Source: Oxalobacteraceae bacterium | GTDB lineage: Bacteria > Pseudomonadota > Gammaproteobacteria > Burkholderiales > Burkholderiaceae_D | Assembly: GCA_025352145.1 (NCBI GenBank) | Contig: JANXTY010000055.1 | Span: 1 to 52,698, forward strand | Length of the DNA stretch: 52,698 nt | Reading direction: 5' to 3' | Part shown: one piece after another, positions 37,507 through 47,301 of the stretch | Numbering within the stretch: the first letter of the stretch is position 1 | Layout: each line of letters opens with the position of its first letter | Translations under genes and position numbers: made by a program | The notes under the pieces: model-generated | Database searches by the model: none | What the model was told of the DNA's origin: nothing | Seen by the model: only the letters and a program-made list of their open reading frames with translations

Positions 37507-37585
37507 GAGGTGGCTACGAGTCCCGTTGCGCCTATGGGAGCGCCAATGTTGAACCCCTATGTGCAACGGGACTCGTAGCGACCTC
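37507..37585. repeat. Long inverted repeat in the TPR-ribF gap
   Basis: The arms 37507-37529 and 37563-37585 are complementary at 22 of 23 positions, with a 33-base loop. It has no T run, so it is not a plain terminator. It looks like a palindromic intergenic repeat or a tiny mobile unit. The remaining part of the 324-base gap (37586-37733) has a TATAAT at 37693-37698 and no gene. Confidence 0.8.
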
Positions 37586-37733
37586 ACCTCAATCGCGATT
37601 CTTATTTTTCTCCAGCGTGAGTAAGTAGGCATGCGGCTTTGGCAGAATAGAAAGCGGTCTAATGGAAAATCTGGGTTGAACATAAATAGCTCTATAATCG
37701 AACGTTTTGTGCAGGCTTCCTGATTTTATTTCT

Positions 37734-38693
37734 ATGATGAAGGTATTTCGCGGGATTCCCAATGCCGAAGCACGCACTCCATGCGCACTTACCATTGGCA
37801 ATTTTGATGGCGTTCATCGAGGCCACAAAGCGCTCTTAACGCGTGTGCATAATGCAGCAATCCGATTAAAGGTGGCTGCTGTTGTGATGACATTTGAGCC
37901 ACATCCGAGAGAGTTTTTTGCCAATAGCTCGGGGGATTTTTCTCGTGCGCCATCGCGTATTGCGAATCTGCGGGATAAATTGCAATCGTTGGCCGATGTC
38001 GGCATTGATCGTGTCGTTGTCGAACATTTCAATGCCCCTTTTGCGAACCTGACACCACAAGAGTTCACTGAAAAAATTCTTGTCCAGGGATTGCACGTAA
38101 AATGGTTAATGGTGGGAGAAGACTTTCGCTATGGCGCGAAGCGTGCAGGCGATGTGTCTATGCTGGCCGAAGCGGGAAAAAAATATGGATTCGAAGTCGA
38201 AGCACTGTCGGCAGTCACATTTGGCGGTACGCGCATTTCTTCTTCGGAGGTACGAGCAGCGTTGGCGCAAGGCGATTTTAGTTATGCGAAACAGCTGCTC
38301 GGGCATGCCTATGCCATATCTGGACATGTGATTCATGGGCAAAAGCTCGGCCGCACGTTGGGTTTTCCCACATTAAATTTACGCATCGCGCACAAGCGCC
38401 CCTCCTTGTCCGGTATTTTTATTGTGCAAGTGCATGGATTGAATGACAAACCGTTGCCGGGCGTCGCTAGTCTCGGCGTGCGCCCTACCATTGACGATAG
38501 CGGGAGGGTGTTGTTAGAGGTGCATATTTTTGATTTTTCGCAAGCTTGTTACGGCGCATTGGTGCAGGTAGAGTTTTTGGAGAAAATCAGGGAAGAAGAA
38601 AAATACCCTGATTTGCCCGCACTGGTCCATGCGATTACTGATGATGCTATGCATGCACGGGCTTATTTTCAGCGACAGGCCAATGCGATGTGA
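37734..38693 (+). CDS. ribF: Bifunctional riboflavin kinase/FAD synthetase
   Basis: The protein of about 319 aa has the FAD synthetase nucleotidyltransferase domain first (TIGNFDGVHRGHKALL; VVMTFEPHPREFF; GEDFRYGAKRAGD; TRISSSEVR) and the riboflavin kinase domain after (GHVIHGQKLGRTLGFPTLNL; EVHIFDF). It makes FMN and FAD. ATG 37734 or 37737 is the start; there is no clear ribosome-binding site. The order ribF-ileS-lspA is conserved. Confidence 0.94.
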   Translation: MMKVFRGIPNAEARTPCALTIGNFDGVHRGHKALLTRVHNAAIRLKVAAVVMTFEPHPREFFANSSGDFSRAPSRIANLRDKLQSLADVGIDRVVVEHFNAPFANLTPQEFTEKILVQGLHVKWLMVGEDFRYGAKRAGDVSMLAEAGKKYGFEVEALSAVTFGGTRISSSEVRAALAQGDFSYAKQLLGHAYAISGHVIHGQKLGRTLGFPTLNLRIAHKRPSLSGIFIVQVHGLNDKPLPGVASLGVRPTIDDSGRVLLEVHIFDFSQACYGALVQVEFLEKIREEEKYPDLPALVHAITDDAMHARAYFQRQANAM

Positions 38694-38782
38694 AATGAAG
38701 TTGCCTGTTCATTTTTTACCTCAGGCCCAACAATAAATAAAATCCTATTCGTTTTGATTTGCCGAATTTTTTAAAGCTCAAC

Positions 38783-41668
38783 ATGTCCGATAACAAACCC
38801 AATAAACCTGCCAGCGCGGCCAGCAAGCCTTTGAGTAAATATCCAGTCAACATGACGGAAACAACGTTTCCCATGCGCGGCGATCTTTCAAAGCGCGAGC
38901 CAGGCTGGGTGAAGCAATGGCAGGACAAAAAAATTTACCAGCGTATTCGTAAGGCATCCAAAGGGCGTCCCACTTTTATACTGCATGACGGCCCGCCTTA
39001 TGCCAATGGGGATATTCACACCGGGCATGCGGTCAACAAAATCCTGAAAGACATGATCGTCAAGGCGCGCAATATGGCGGGTTTTGACGCGCATTATGTG
39101 CCGGGCTGGGATTGCCATGGCATGCCTATCGAAATTCAAATTGAAAAGTTATATGGGAAAAGTCTTCCCATTGCCGAGGTTCAAGCCAAGGCACGTGCGT
39201 ATGCAAACGAACAAGTGGAGAAGCAGAAAAAAGATTTTATCCGCTTGGGTGTGTTGGGTGAATGGGACAATCCTTACAAGACCATGGATTTTGGTAACGA
39301 GGCAGACGAACTGCGCGCACTCGGGAAATTGCTGGAAAAAGGATACGTTTATCGCGGTTTAAAACCGGTGAACTGGTGTTTCGATTGTGGCTCGGCATTG
39401 GCTGAGGCGGAAGTGGAATATCAGGACAAGCGCGACCCTGCTATCGATGTCGGTTTTCCTTTTGCAGAGCCAGAAAAAATTGCGGCGGCCTTCGGCGTGT
39501 CAATGTTGTCTGTGGATAAAGGTTATTGCGTTATTTGGACCACGACGCCGTGGACCATACCCGCAAACCAGGCGCTCAACATGCATCCTGAATTTAGCTA
39601 CGCCCTTGTTGAAACATCGCGTGCGGGAGAAAAATTATTATTGATTCTGGCTGAAGACTTAGTAGACGCTTGCTTGCAGCGTTACGGCCTCGCAGGAAAG
39701 ATTATCGCTACCTGTAAAGGGGAAGCGCTTTCCTTGATTAATTTCAAACATCCGTTTGCAGAAACGGATCCCGGTTATGACCGGTTTTCTCCTGTCTATT
39801 TGGGTGATTACGTCACCCTCGACACGGGTACTGGCATCGTGCATTCTGCCCCCGCTTATGGCTTGGACGACTTTGCTTCATGCAAATCGCATGGCATGAA
39901 GGATGACGACATTCTCAAGCCGGTCATGGGCGATGGCAAATATGCTTCCTGGCTGCCATTTTTCGGCGGTATGACTATTTGGGAAGCTTCCAAACCAATC
40001 TGCACCAAGCTCGAAGAAGTCGGATCATTGTTCAAACTGGTGATGTTCGATCACAGTTATATGCATTGCTGGCGTCATAAAACGCCCATCGTCTATCGTG
40101 CCACCTCGCAATGGTTTGCGCGCATGGACGTGACGCCAAAAGACGGCGGCGCGACCTTGCGTGAGACTGCATTAAAGAGTATCGAGGCGACTGAATTTTA
40201 TCCCGGCTGGGGTAAAGCGCGGTTGCATGGCATGATCGCTAATCGCCCTGACTGGACTTTGTCACGTCAGCGGCAATGGGGCGTGCCGATGGCATTTTTT
40301 CTGCATAAGGAATCCGGTGAACTGCATCCACGCACGCCGGAATTACTGGAAGACGTCGCCAAACGTATCGAGCAGAATGGAATTGAAGCGTGGCAAGCAC
40401 TTGATCCGAAAGAATTACTTGGCGACGATGCGCCAATGTATGTCAAGAATAAAGACACCCTCGATGTCTGGTTTGACTCGGGCACTACGCATCAGACAGT
40501 ATTGCGTGGCTCGCATGCGGCACAATCGGCGTTTCCGGCGGATCTCTACCTGGAAGGATCAGACCAACATCGTGGCTGGTTTCATTCGTCGCTCTTGACC
40601 TCGGCGATGCTTAATGGCTGCGCCCCGTATAAAGCTCTGCTGACGCACGGTTTTGTGGTGGATGAACATGGCCGCAAGCGCAGCAAATCGGCCGGTAATG
40701 GGATGCCGCCGCAAGAAATCAATGACAAGCTCGGCGCAGAGATTTTGCGCTTGTGGGTTGCCTCCAGCGACTATTCCGGCGAGCTATCTTTGTCGGATGA
40801 GATCCTCAAGCGTGTTACGGAATCATACCGCCGCATCCGCAATACCCTGCGGTTTTTGCTGGCCAATACCTCTGATTTTGATTCTGCCAAAGATGCACTG
40901 CCAGTGGCGCAGTTGTTTGACATTGATCGCTACGCTATCGCTCGTATGGCAGAATTGCAGGCTGAGATTTTGGGCTATTTCACCGTCTATGAATTTCATC
41001 CGGTGGTGTCCAGGCTACAGACTTACTGCTCGGAAGATCTGGGTGGATTTTATCTCGATATTCTGAAAGACCGCCTTTACACCAGCGGCGTTAATTCGGC
41101 AGCGCGACGTTCCGCGCAAACGGCGATCTGGCATATCACGCAAGCACTGCTGCGCGTTATGGCACCGATGCTGTCCTTTACTGCGGAAGAGGCATGGGGT
41201 ACGTTTGCCAGTAAAGAGGCGTATGCGGCCAGCGATGAAACCATTTTCACACAAACCTATTACGATCTGCCTGTTATCGAGGACGGTGCAATTCTTCTTG
41301 AAAAATTCACCGCGCTGCGCGCCATCCGAGCGGACGTGACCAAAGAGCTGGAAGAAGTGCGAGTGGCAGGTAGTATCGGTTCTTCCTTGCAGGCGGAGAT
41401 TGCGCTTAAAGCATCGGGTGCTAAATATGCGCTGCTCGATAGTTTGGGAGATGATCTCAAATTTGTTTTTATCACTTCCGATGCACGCGTGGCGCAGGTG
41501 GAAACAGAAGCAGAAGAAAGCCTGATCGTGACGCCATCCGCACACCAGAAATGTGAGCGTTGCTGGCATTATCGTGCGGATGTCGGTGCGCACGCGGATC
41601 ATCCCGGGCTGTGTGGTCGCTGCGTAAGTAATTTGTTCGGCGCGGGTGAAGTACGCAAGTTTGCCTGA
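38783..41668 (+). CDS. ileS: Isoleucyl-tRNA synthetase
   Basis: The 961-aa class Ia synthetase has the HIGH-type motif in [13 protein letters not shown], the editing domain ([14 protein letters not shown]) and a C-terminal zinc knuckle ([10 protein letters not shown] and LCGRC). The KMSKS loop reads KRSKS (632-636): residue 633 is Arg (CGC at 40679-40681) where Met is nearly invariant. The rest of the active site looks normal, so the enzyme is probably functional. ATG 38783 begins the family-like N-terminus. Confidence 0.96.
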   Translation: MSDNKPNKPASAASKPLSKYPVNMTETTFPMRGDLSKREPGWVKQWQDKKIYQRIRKASKGRPTFILHDGPPYANGDIHTGHAVNKILKDMIVKARNMAGFDAHYVPGWDCHGMPIEIQIEKLYGKSLPIAEVQAKARAYANEQVEKQKKDFIRLGVLGEWDNPYKTMDFGNEADELRALGKLLEKGYVYRGLKPVNWCFDCGSALAEAEVEYQDKRDPAIDVGFPFAEPEKIAAAFGVSMLSVDKGYCVIWTTTPWTIPANQALNMHPEFSYALVETSRAGEKLLLILAEDLVDACLQRYGLAGKIIATCKGEALSLINFKHPFAETDPGYDRFSPVYLGDYVTLDTGTGIVHSAPAYGLDDFASCKSHGMKDDDILKPVMGDGKYASWLPFFGGMTIWEASKPICTKLEEVGSLFKLVMFDHSYMHCWRHKTPIVYRATSQWFARMDVTPKDGGATLRETALKSIEATEFYPGWGKARLHGMIANRPDWTLSRQRQWGVPMAFFLHKESGELHPRTPELLEDVAKRIEQNGIEAWQALDPKELLGDDAPMYVKNKDTLDVWFDSGTTHQTVLRGSHAAQSAFPADLYLEGSDQHRGWFHSSLLTSAMLNGCAPYKALLTHGFVVDEHGRKRSKSAGNGMPPQEINDKLGAEILRLWVASSDYSGELSLSDEILKRVTESYRRIRNTLRFLLANTSDFDSAKDALPVAQLFDIDRYAIARMAELQAEILGYFTVYEFHPVVSRLQTYCSEDLGGFYLDILKDRLYTSGVNSAARRSAQTAIWHITQALLRVMAPMLSFTAEEAWGTFASKEAYAASDETIFTQTYYDLPVIEDGAILLEKFTALRAIRADVTKELEEVRVAGSIGSSLQAEIALKASGAKYALLDSLGDDLKFVFITSDARVAQVETEAEESLIVTPSAHQKCERCWHYRADVGAHADHPGLCGRCVSNLFGAGEVRKFA

Positions 41669-41778
41669 AAAGGTTACGCGCAATACGCCATCATTTAGCT
41701 TATCGAAATGACGGCGCAGCATTTTCTTAAAGCTCAATTTTGAGACTGAATTTTGAAATAGGATGTCGACACAGAACT

Positions 41779-42282
41779 ATGGCTACCAAAAATCGTTTCT
41801 CTCCCAAGACCAGTAGTGTGATGCCGTGGCTAGGACTGGCATTTATCGTCATTTTGTTAGATCAATTATCCAAGATCACGATAGTCAAATTGTTCGCAAT
41901 TCGCGAGTCCTACAAGATCACTTCGTTTTTCAATTTAACGTTTATTTATAACCCCGGTGCTGCTTGGGGTTTTTTGAATCAGGCTTCGGGTTGGCAGCGT
42001 TACTTCTTTACTGCGCTAGGTATTGGCGCATCGTTATTCATTATTTATCAACTAAAGCGCCATGCCGGTCAGCGCCTGTTCTCCGCTGCATTGGCTTTTA
42101 TTTTGGGTGGAGCGATTGGAAATGTGATTGATAGGATCGCTTATGGTCAGGTGGTCGATTTCTTAGATTTCTACCTACCGGGCACAGCGTCTCATTTCCC
42201 TATTTTTAATCTTGCCGACAGCGCTATTTGTTTGGGGGCGGGCCTGTTTATCCTCGATGAATTACGACGCGTGAATAAATAA
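41779..42282 (+). CDS. lspA: Lipoprotein signal peptidase (signal peptidase II)
   Basis: The 167-aa membrane protein has four helices and the two catalytic aspartates, Asp118 in GNVIDRI and Asp147 in FNLADSAI. It removes the signal peptide of prolipoproteins in the inner membrane. ATG 41779 gives the usual length. It follows ileS as in most proteobacteria, and a lipoprotein is encoded nearby (44153). Confidence 0.95.
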   Translation: MATKNRFSPKTSSVMPWLGLAFIVILLDQLSKITIVKLFAIRESYKITSFFNLTFIYNPGAAWGFLNQASGWQRYFFTALGIGASLFIIYQLKRHAGQRLFSAALAFILGGAIGNVIDRIAYGQVVDFLDFYLPGTASHFPIFNLADSAICLGAGLFILDELRRVNK

Positions 42283-42305
42283 TTCATTTCATTGTAGGAA
42301 TCAAT

Positions 42306-43496
42306 ATGGACCTTGGCGGAAAAAAAATTGTCCTCGGACTCACCGGTGGCATCGCTTGTTACAAGGTTGCGGAGCTGACCCGTGGCTTGATCAAGGCGGG
42401 TGCGTCGGTGCAGATTGTCATGACTCAGGCAGCCCTGCATTTTGTGACGCCGGTAACGATGCAAGCCTTGTCGGGGAGGCCTGTATTTAGCGACCAATGG
42501 GACGCACGTATCGCCAACAATATGGCGCATATCGATTTGACGCGTGACGCTGATGCGATTGTGATTGCACCTTGTTCTGCTGATTTTATGGGTAAGCTGG
42601 CACATGGTTTGTGCGACGATTTGCTATCCACTTTGTGCTTGGCGCGACCGCTGCGCCTACCTTTGCTCATTGCGCCTGCGATGAACGTAGAGATGTGGCA
42701 GAGTCCTGCGACACAGCGCAATGCCGATCAGTTAAGAGAAGATGGCGTTGGTATTTCAGGCCCTGCTTCCGGGGAGCAGGCTTGCGGTGAAACGGGGATG
42801 GGCCGGATGTTGGAGCCCGAGCAATTGCTGGAAGAAATCATCGCACTTTTTCAGCCTAAAGTGTTGGCGGGAAAGCGCGTGTTAGTTACCGCTGGCCCGA
42901 CTTTTGAACAGATCGATCCGGTGCGTGGCATAACGAATTTGTCGTCAGGAAAGATGGGTTACGCCATCGCTCGCGCAGCGCAGGAAGCCGGTGCTTCGGT
43001 GACCTTGGTGTCAGGCCCCACTGCGCTAAATGCGCCGCATAGTGTGAATCGAATGAATGTACAGACCGCTCAACAAATGCACGACACGGTGCTCTCTTGC
43101 GTTGACAAACACGATGTTTTTATCGCGGTCGCTGCAGTTGCCGACTGGCGTGTGGTTAACGTGAGCGCACAGAAGTTGAAGAAGGATGCAGAGGGGCGTG
43201 TGCCGGATCTGCAATTTGAAAGAAATCCAGACATTCTGGCAGCAGTCGCAGCCCTTCCGAACACGCCGTATTGCGTCGGTTTTGCTGCCGAATCAGAGAA
43301 CTTGCTGCAGTTCGGTGAAGAAAAACGCCAGAAAAAAGGCATTCCCTTATTGGTCGGTAATATCGGGCACCAGACCTTCGGCAAGGACGATAACGAATGG
43401 GTGATCTTCGATGATCAAGGACATACGCCACTGGCGCGTGCCGATAAGTTGGTTCTTGCGCGGCAATTGATTGCAGAAATTGCCCGTCGTCTTTGA
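42306..43496 (+). CDS. coaBC: Phosphopantothenoylcysteine decarboxylase/synthase
   Basis: The 396-aa fusion has the flavin-dependent CoaC half (GLTGGIACYK; catalytic His75 in NMAHIDL; PAMNVEMW; Cys160 in ACGETGMGRM) and the CoaB half (VTAGPTFEQIDPVRGITNLSSGKMGYA). It makes 4'-phosphopantetheine for coenzyme A. An AGGA ribosome-binding site precedes the ATG. It lies 23 bp after lspA. Confidence 0.96.
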   Translation: MDLGGKKIVLGLTGGIACYKVAELTRGLIKAGASVQIVMTQAALHFVTPVTMQALSGRPVFSDQWDARIANNMAHIDLTRDADAIVIAPCSADFMGKLAHGLCDDLLSTLCLARPLRLPLLIAPAMNVEMWQSPATQRNADQLREDGVGISGPASGEQACGETGMGRMLEPEQLLEEIIALFQPKVLAGKRVLVTAGPTFEQIDPVRGITNLSSGKMGYAIARAAQEAGASVTLVSGPTALNAPHSVNRMNVQTAQQMHDTVLSCVDKHDVFIAVAAVADWRVVNVSAQKLKKDAEGRVPDLQFERNPDILAAVAALPNTPYCVGFAAESENLLQFGEEKRQKKGIPLLVGNIGHQTFGKDDNEWVIFDDQGHTPLARADKLVLARQLIAEIARRL

Positions 43497-43573
43497 AACT
43501 TCCTCTTGGTTGACGCCAGCGTATTGATGAACCGAAGGAAGTGTCATCTGCACCCCTTAACATTTTCTAACTG

Positions 43574-44023
43574 ATGAAAACCATCGACCTAAAAATTATC
43601 GACCCACGCATCCAAGACCTGCTCCCTGCGTATGGCACCGCTGGCAGTGCGGGCTTAGATTTGCGGGCCTGTATCGAGCAGCCACTTTCTATCAAGCCAG
43701 GGGAAACGGTATTGATTCCTACGGGTCTGGCGATCCATATCGGCGATCCAGGTTACGCCGCAATGATTTTGCCTCGGAGCGGAATGGGACATAAACACGG
43801 CATCGTGTTGGGGAACCTGGTGGGCCTGATCGACTCCGATTATCAGGGACAGTTGATGATATCGACGTGGAATCGTGGGCAAACCGAATTTACTCTCAAT
43901 CCAATGGAGCGCTTGGCGCAGTTGATTATTGTCCCTGTACTGCAAGTTGAATTTAATATTGTGGATAATTTTGATGTCAGCGAACGGGGCGTCGGCGGTT
44001 TTGGCAGTACGGGAAAATATTAA
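43574..44023 (+). CDS. dut: dUTP diphosphatase
   Basis: The 149-aa trimeric-type dUTPase has all five motifs: [40 protein letters not shown]; and [10 protein letters not shown] at the C-terminus. It hydrolyses dUTP to dUMP. The order coaBC-dut is common. Confidence 0.96.
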   Translation: MKTIDLKIIDPRIQDLLPAYGTAGSAGLDLRACIEQPLSIKPGETVLIPTGLAIHIGDPGYAAMILPRSGMGHKHGIVLGNLVGLIDSDYQGQLMISTWNRGQTEFTLNPMERLAQLIIVPVLQVEFNIVDNFDVSERGVGGFGSTGKY

Positions 44024-44152
44024 TGGAGAAGTATACATTGACGGTTTCTCCTGATGAAAGGATGAACGATTGAGAGAGTTAATTTCCTGTTAAATAAAAT
44101 AGATTCACCATTTTATTCACTCCACCATTGCGTAAAGAAAGTGTCTTCCCAC

Positions 44153-45259
44153 ATGAATATGTATCGCTCCGCATTTAATCTGAAGTCTTGCTTTGCCTTT
44201 CTATTGACTGCACTGCTCTTTGCTTGTGCAACGCCGCCGCCGTTGGCAGTGCAGAAGAAGGCAGAGCCAGCGGAGGCACCGAAGCCTATCGTCGTTGCCC
44301 CGATAGTTAATTCAGAGGAAGTCGCCGCTTTGCGCAAGCTGGTTTCGCTGCAGGATAAGCTGGATCGCTTGGCGGCGCCATTGCTGTTGAATAATGCGGA
44401 GCTGTGCAAGAATCAGGCGCGCAATTTGTTAGGCTTCACTGCAAAAAACAAGTACTCCTATTCGGCGGAATTTTCCAATGAAGCGAACAGCACATTTGGA
44501 TGGGATGAACGCCTGCAAGTGACCAGCGTGTTAGTGGGGAGCGGTGCCGCGAAAGCAGGTGTGCTGCATCCTGGCGATATCCTGGTGGCGGTAGAAGATA
44601 AGCCCTTGCCGCAGGGACCTAATGCGGAAGGGGAAGCTGCGAAAATTCTCGGGCCCTTGGTAAAAGAGCGTGCCACGCAAGATTCTTCCGAGATTAAATT
44701 GAGTGTTATGCGGGGAGATCGAAATCTCGTCGCTGTTGTGCCCTTAACTTTTGCTTGCGGTTTTCGGGTGGAGCTGGGGAATGCAGACAACGTCAATACC
44801 TATGCTGATGGGCGGCGCATTATGGTAACCCGAGGCATGATGGATTTTGTCCGGTCGGATGAGGAATTGGTTTATGTGATGGCGAAAGAGATGGCGCACA
44901 ACGTCTTGGCGCACGCTATCACACAACATATGAGCGCTACCATTGGCGGCATCATCGATAACCTGATTCATGTCCATCCAGATATGTCCACTCTCGGAGG
45001 GATGGGGGGCATTAAGCCGATGCCGAAAGTGGCCGATGCCTTGGCCGACTCGCTTTCTTTGTACATGGTGGCCCGTGCTGGATATAGCGTGGATAATGCA
45101 GTGCAATTTTGGCAGAGGCTGGCTGATCAATATCCTGCTACCGTGCTTAATGGACACACGGCCCTTCATCCCGCAACGGCGTATCGATTGGTTTCTATGG
45201 AAAAGACGGTTGTCTTGGTGAAGGCCAAGCAGGCGAACAAAAGGCCGTTGGTTCCTTGA
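44153..45259 (+). CDS. Lipoprotein with PDZ-like region and degenerate M48 peptidase domain
   Basis: The 368-aa protein has a lipoprotein signal peptide with lipobox LFAC (Cys near residue 24), a PDZ-like segment (about 105-180, GAAKAGVLHPGDILVAVEDKP) and an M48-like domain. The zinc motif, normally HExxH, reads KEMAH with Lys245 in place of the first His. The usual EAD third-ligand segment reads LAD (Leu297). Two of three zinc ligands thus appear lost, so it is probably not a peptidase. ATG 44153 is preferred over GTG 44141. Location should be the outer or inner membrane facing the periplasm. Confidence 0.78.
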   Translation: MNMYRSAFNLKSCFAFLLTALLFACATPPPLAVQKKAEPAEAPKPIVVAPIVNSEEVAALRKLVSLQDKLDRLAAPLLLNNAELCKNQARNLLGFTAKNKYSYSAEFSNEANSTFGWDERLQVTSVLVGSGAAKAGVLHPGDILVAVEDKPLPQGPNAEGEAAKILGPLVKERATQDSSEIKLSVMRGDRNLVAVVPLTFACGFRVELGNADNVNTYADGRRIMVTRGMMDFVRSDEELVYVMAKEMAHNVLAHAITQHMSATIGGIIDNLIHVHPDMSTLGGMGGIKPMPKVADALADSLSLYMVARAGYSVDNAVQFWQRLADQYPATVLNGHTALHPATAYRLVSMEKTVVLVKAKQANKRPLVP

Positions 45260-45308
45260 TGGTGATGGGGGATAGTAATGGCATGGGCAGGCATGTCCTT
45301 TAAAACCA

Positions 45309-46244
45309 TCACCGCATCGATTCAATCATCCCTTCCAATTTCACGGTATCCGCACAAAACAGGCGAATTCCTTCCGCCAGTTTTTCTGTTCCCATTGCGT
45401 CTTCATTGAGCATGAAGCGGAATGTTTTTTCGTCCAAATTTAGTTTTTCGATGTTCGCTGTTTGCGCTTCGTTAGCGCTTAACTTGCGCGTTATCGGGGT
45501 ATCGGACTGGGACAGTTTTTGCAGGAGGTCCGGGCTGATGGTGAGCAGGTCGCAGCCTGCCAGTTCGATGATTTGCGAAGTGTTGCGGAAGCTCGCGCCC
45601 ATGACTTCGGTGGTGTAGCCGAACTTGCGGTAGTAGGTGTAGATGCGCTTGACTGATTGCACGCCGGGGTCGTCGGCGCCGGTCGTTTCCAGCCCGCTCG
45701 ATTTCTTGTGCCAGTCATAGATGCGGCCGACGAAAGGGGAGATAAGTTGTGCTCCGGCTTCCGCACAGGCGACGGCTTGCGGCAATGCAAACAGCAAAGT
45801 CATGTTGCAGCGGATACCTTCTTGTTCCAGCACTTCGGCGGCGCAAATACCTTCCCATGTCGAGGCGATTTTAATAAGGATGCGTTCGCGCGGGATGTGG
45901 GCGGCTTCGTAGAGTGCAATGAGTTTGCGTGCTTTGTCGATGGTGCCCTGGATGTCGAAAGACAGGCGGGCATCGGTCTCGGTGGACACGCGGCCTGGAA
46001 TCATGTGGAGAATTTCCAGGCCGAAAGCGATAAGCAAACGGTCGATGATTTCGCTGCTGGTTTTGCCCGCGTGATCGCGCACTGCTTTTTCCAGTAAGGG
46101 TTTGTAATCCTCTTTTTGCACTGCCTTTAAAATCAGGGAGGGATTAGTGGTGGCATCGCGTGGCGCGAAGGTTTTCATCGATTGAAAATCGCCGGTGTCG
46201 GCCACTACGGTGGTCCATTGTTTGAGTTGTTCGAGTTGGTTCAT
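45309..46244 (-). CDS. tal: Transaldolase
   Basis: The 311-aa protein has [12 protein letters not shown], the Schiff-base Lys125 in [11 protein letters not shown] and [10 protein letters not shown], typical of the TalB group. It transfers dihydroxyacetone units in the pentose phosphate pathway. It lies after zwf and hexR on the same strand, a sugar-phosphate cluster. It converges with the lipoprotein gene; 45261-45313 can fold (8-bp stem) and may end both transcripts. Confidence 0.95.
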   Translation of the reverse strand: MNQLEQLKQWTTVVADTGDFQSMKTFAPRDATTNPSLILKAVQKEDYKPLLEKAVRDHAGKTSSEIIDRLLIAFGLEILHMIPGRVSTETDARLSFDIQGTIDKARKLIALYEAAHIPRERILIKIASTWEGICAAEVLEQEGIRCNMTLLFALPQAVACAEAGAQLISPFVGRIYDWHKKSSGLETTGADDPGVQSVKRIYTYYRKFGYTTEVMGASFRNTSQIIELAGCDLLTISPDLLQKLSQSDTPITRKLSANEAQTANIEKLNLDEKTFRFMLNEDAMGTEKLAEGIRLFCADTVKLEGMIESMR

Positions 46245-46367
46245 GGTGTGAAATGCAGTAATGAAGAAGCTTGAGGATGACCTATTGTACGCAATCTGGC
46301 TAGCCGATTTTTGTTTCGGCGATTTCTATTTCGATTATGATGCGGCGCAATTTCTGCCGGGCGGAAT

Positions 46368-47222
46368 TTAACCGATCAGGGAATCGAACTGGATGTCGAA
46401 AGCTTGCAATGCTCTTTGCGCATTTTGCATTTCTTTGCGGAATTCGGGGCCGCGCTTGAGTGCCAGCCCGACAGCGAGGATATCAATGACGACCAGGTGC
46501 GCCAGACGTGCCGAGATGGGTGTGTAGGGATCGGTGTGGAACACGAGGTCGATGGGAATCAAGACGGTGGCTAATTCTGCTAACGGCGTGCCGGTCGGTG
46601 CCAACACGATAATGTCGGCCCCCGCTTTACGCGCCAGTGAAACGCTGCGGGTTAATGCTGCGTTGTTGCCGCGTTGCGATATGGCGACCACGGCATCGTT
46701 CTTACGCAAGAGAGAAGCGGCGATGCTGTGAATGTGGGGGTCGGAATAGGCGACGGTAGGCACACCCGAACGAAAAAATTTATGCTGGGCATCGGCGGCT
46801 ACGATACCGGATGTGCCCTGTCCGTAAAACTCAATTTTGTTTGCGCGCGCCAGGATGTCGAGCGCTCGTTGAATCACCTCCGAATTGAGGTTGTTGCGCA
46901 AGTCAAGCAGGGTGTTGATGGAGCGACTGCAAATTTTGCTGATCAAATCAGACGCCAAATCGTCCTGTGCAGGTTGTTCATTGGCCCCGGCGATTGCTAG
47001 GGCTAGACTTTGGGCTAATTTCAGTTTGAAATCGTGCCATCCGCCATGCCCCAAGGTCCGGCAAAAACGGACTACGGTTGGTTCGGATACCTGTGCTTTT
47101 TTGGCCAGTGCCGTGATGTTTTCCGAGACGACCAGTTGGGGATGATCGAGGACGGCGAGCGCAACTTTTCTCTCCGACTTAGAGAGTGAATCTAGCTGCA
47201 TGCGGATGGCGTCGAGTAACAT
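46368..47222 (-). CDS. hexR: HexR-like RpiR-family regulator
   Basis: The 284-aa protein has an N-terminal RpiR helix-turn-helix (VSENITALAKKAQVSEPTVVRFCRTLG) and a C-terminal SIS sugar-phosphate domain (about 125-255; EFYGQGTSGIVAADA). HexR senses KDPG and represses zwf and Entner-Doudoroff genes in other proteobacteria. Location between zwf and tal supports that role. A 10-bp direct repeat upstream of zwf is a possible target. Confidence 0.85.
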   Translation of the reverse strand: MLLDAIRMQLDSLSKSERKVALAVLDHPQLVVSENITALAKKAQVSEPTVVRFCRTLGHGGWHDFKLKLAQSLALAIAGANEQPAQDDLASDLISKICSRSINTLLDLRNNLNSEVIQRALDILARANKIEFYGQGTSGIVAADAQHKFFRSGVPTVAYSDPHIHSIAASLLRKNDAVVAISQRGNNAALTRSVSLARKAGADIIVLAPTGTPLAELATVLIPIDLVFHTDPYTPISARLAHLVVIDILAVGLALKRGPEFRKEMQNAQRALQAFDIQFDSLIG

Positions 47223-47301
47223 TATTTAGGGTCAGGAATACATCGGAATGAGATTAACCATTAAACGATTATCTGTAGGTTGCGTAAGTTTTAAACCAGA
47301 A

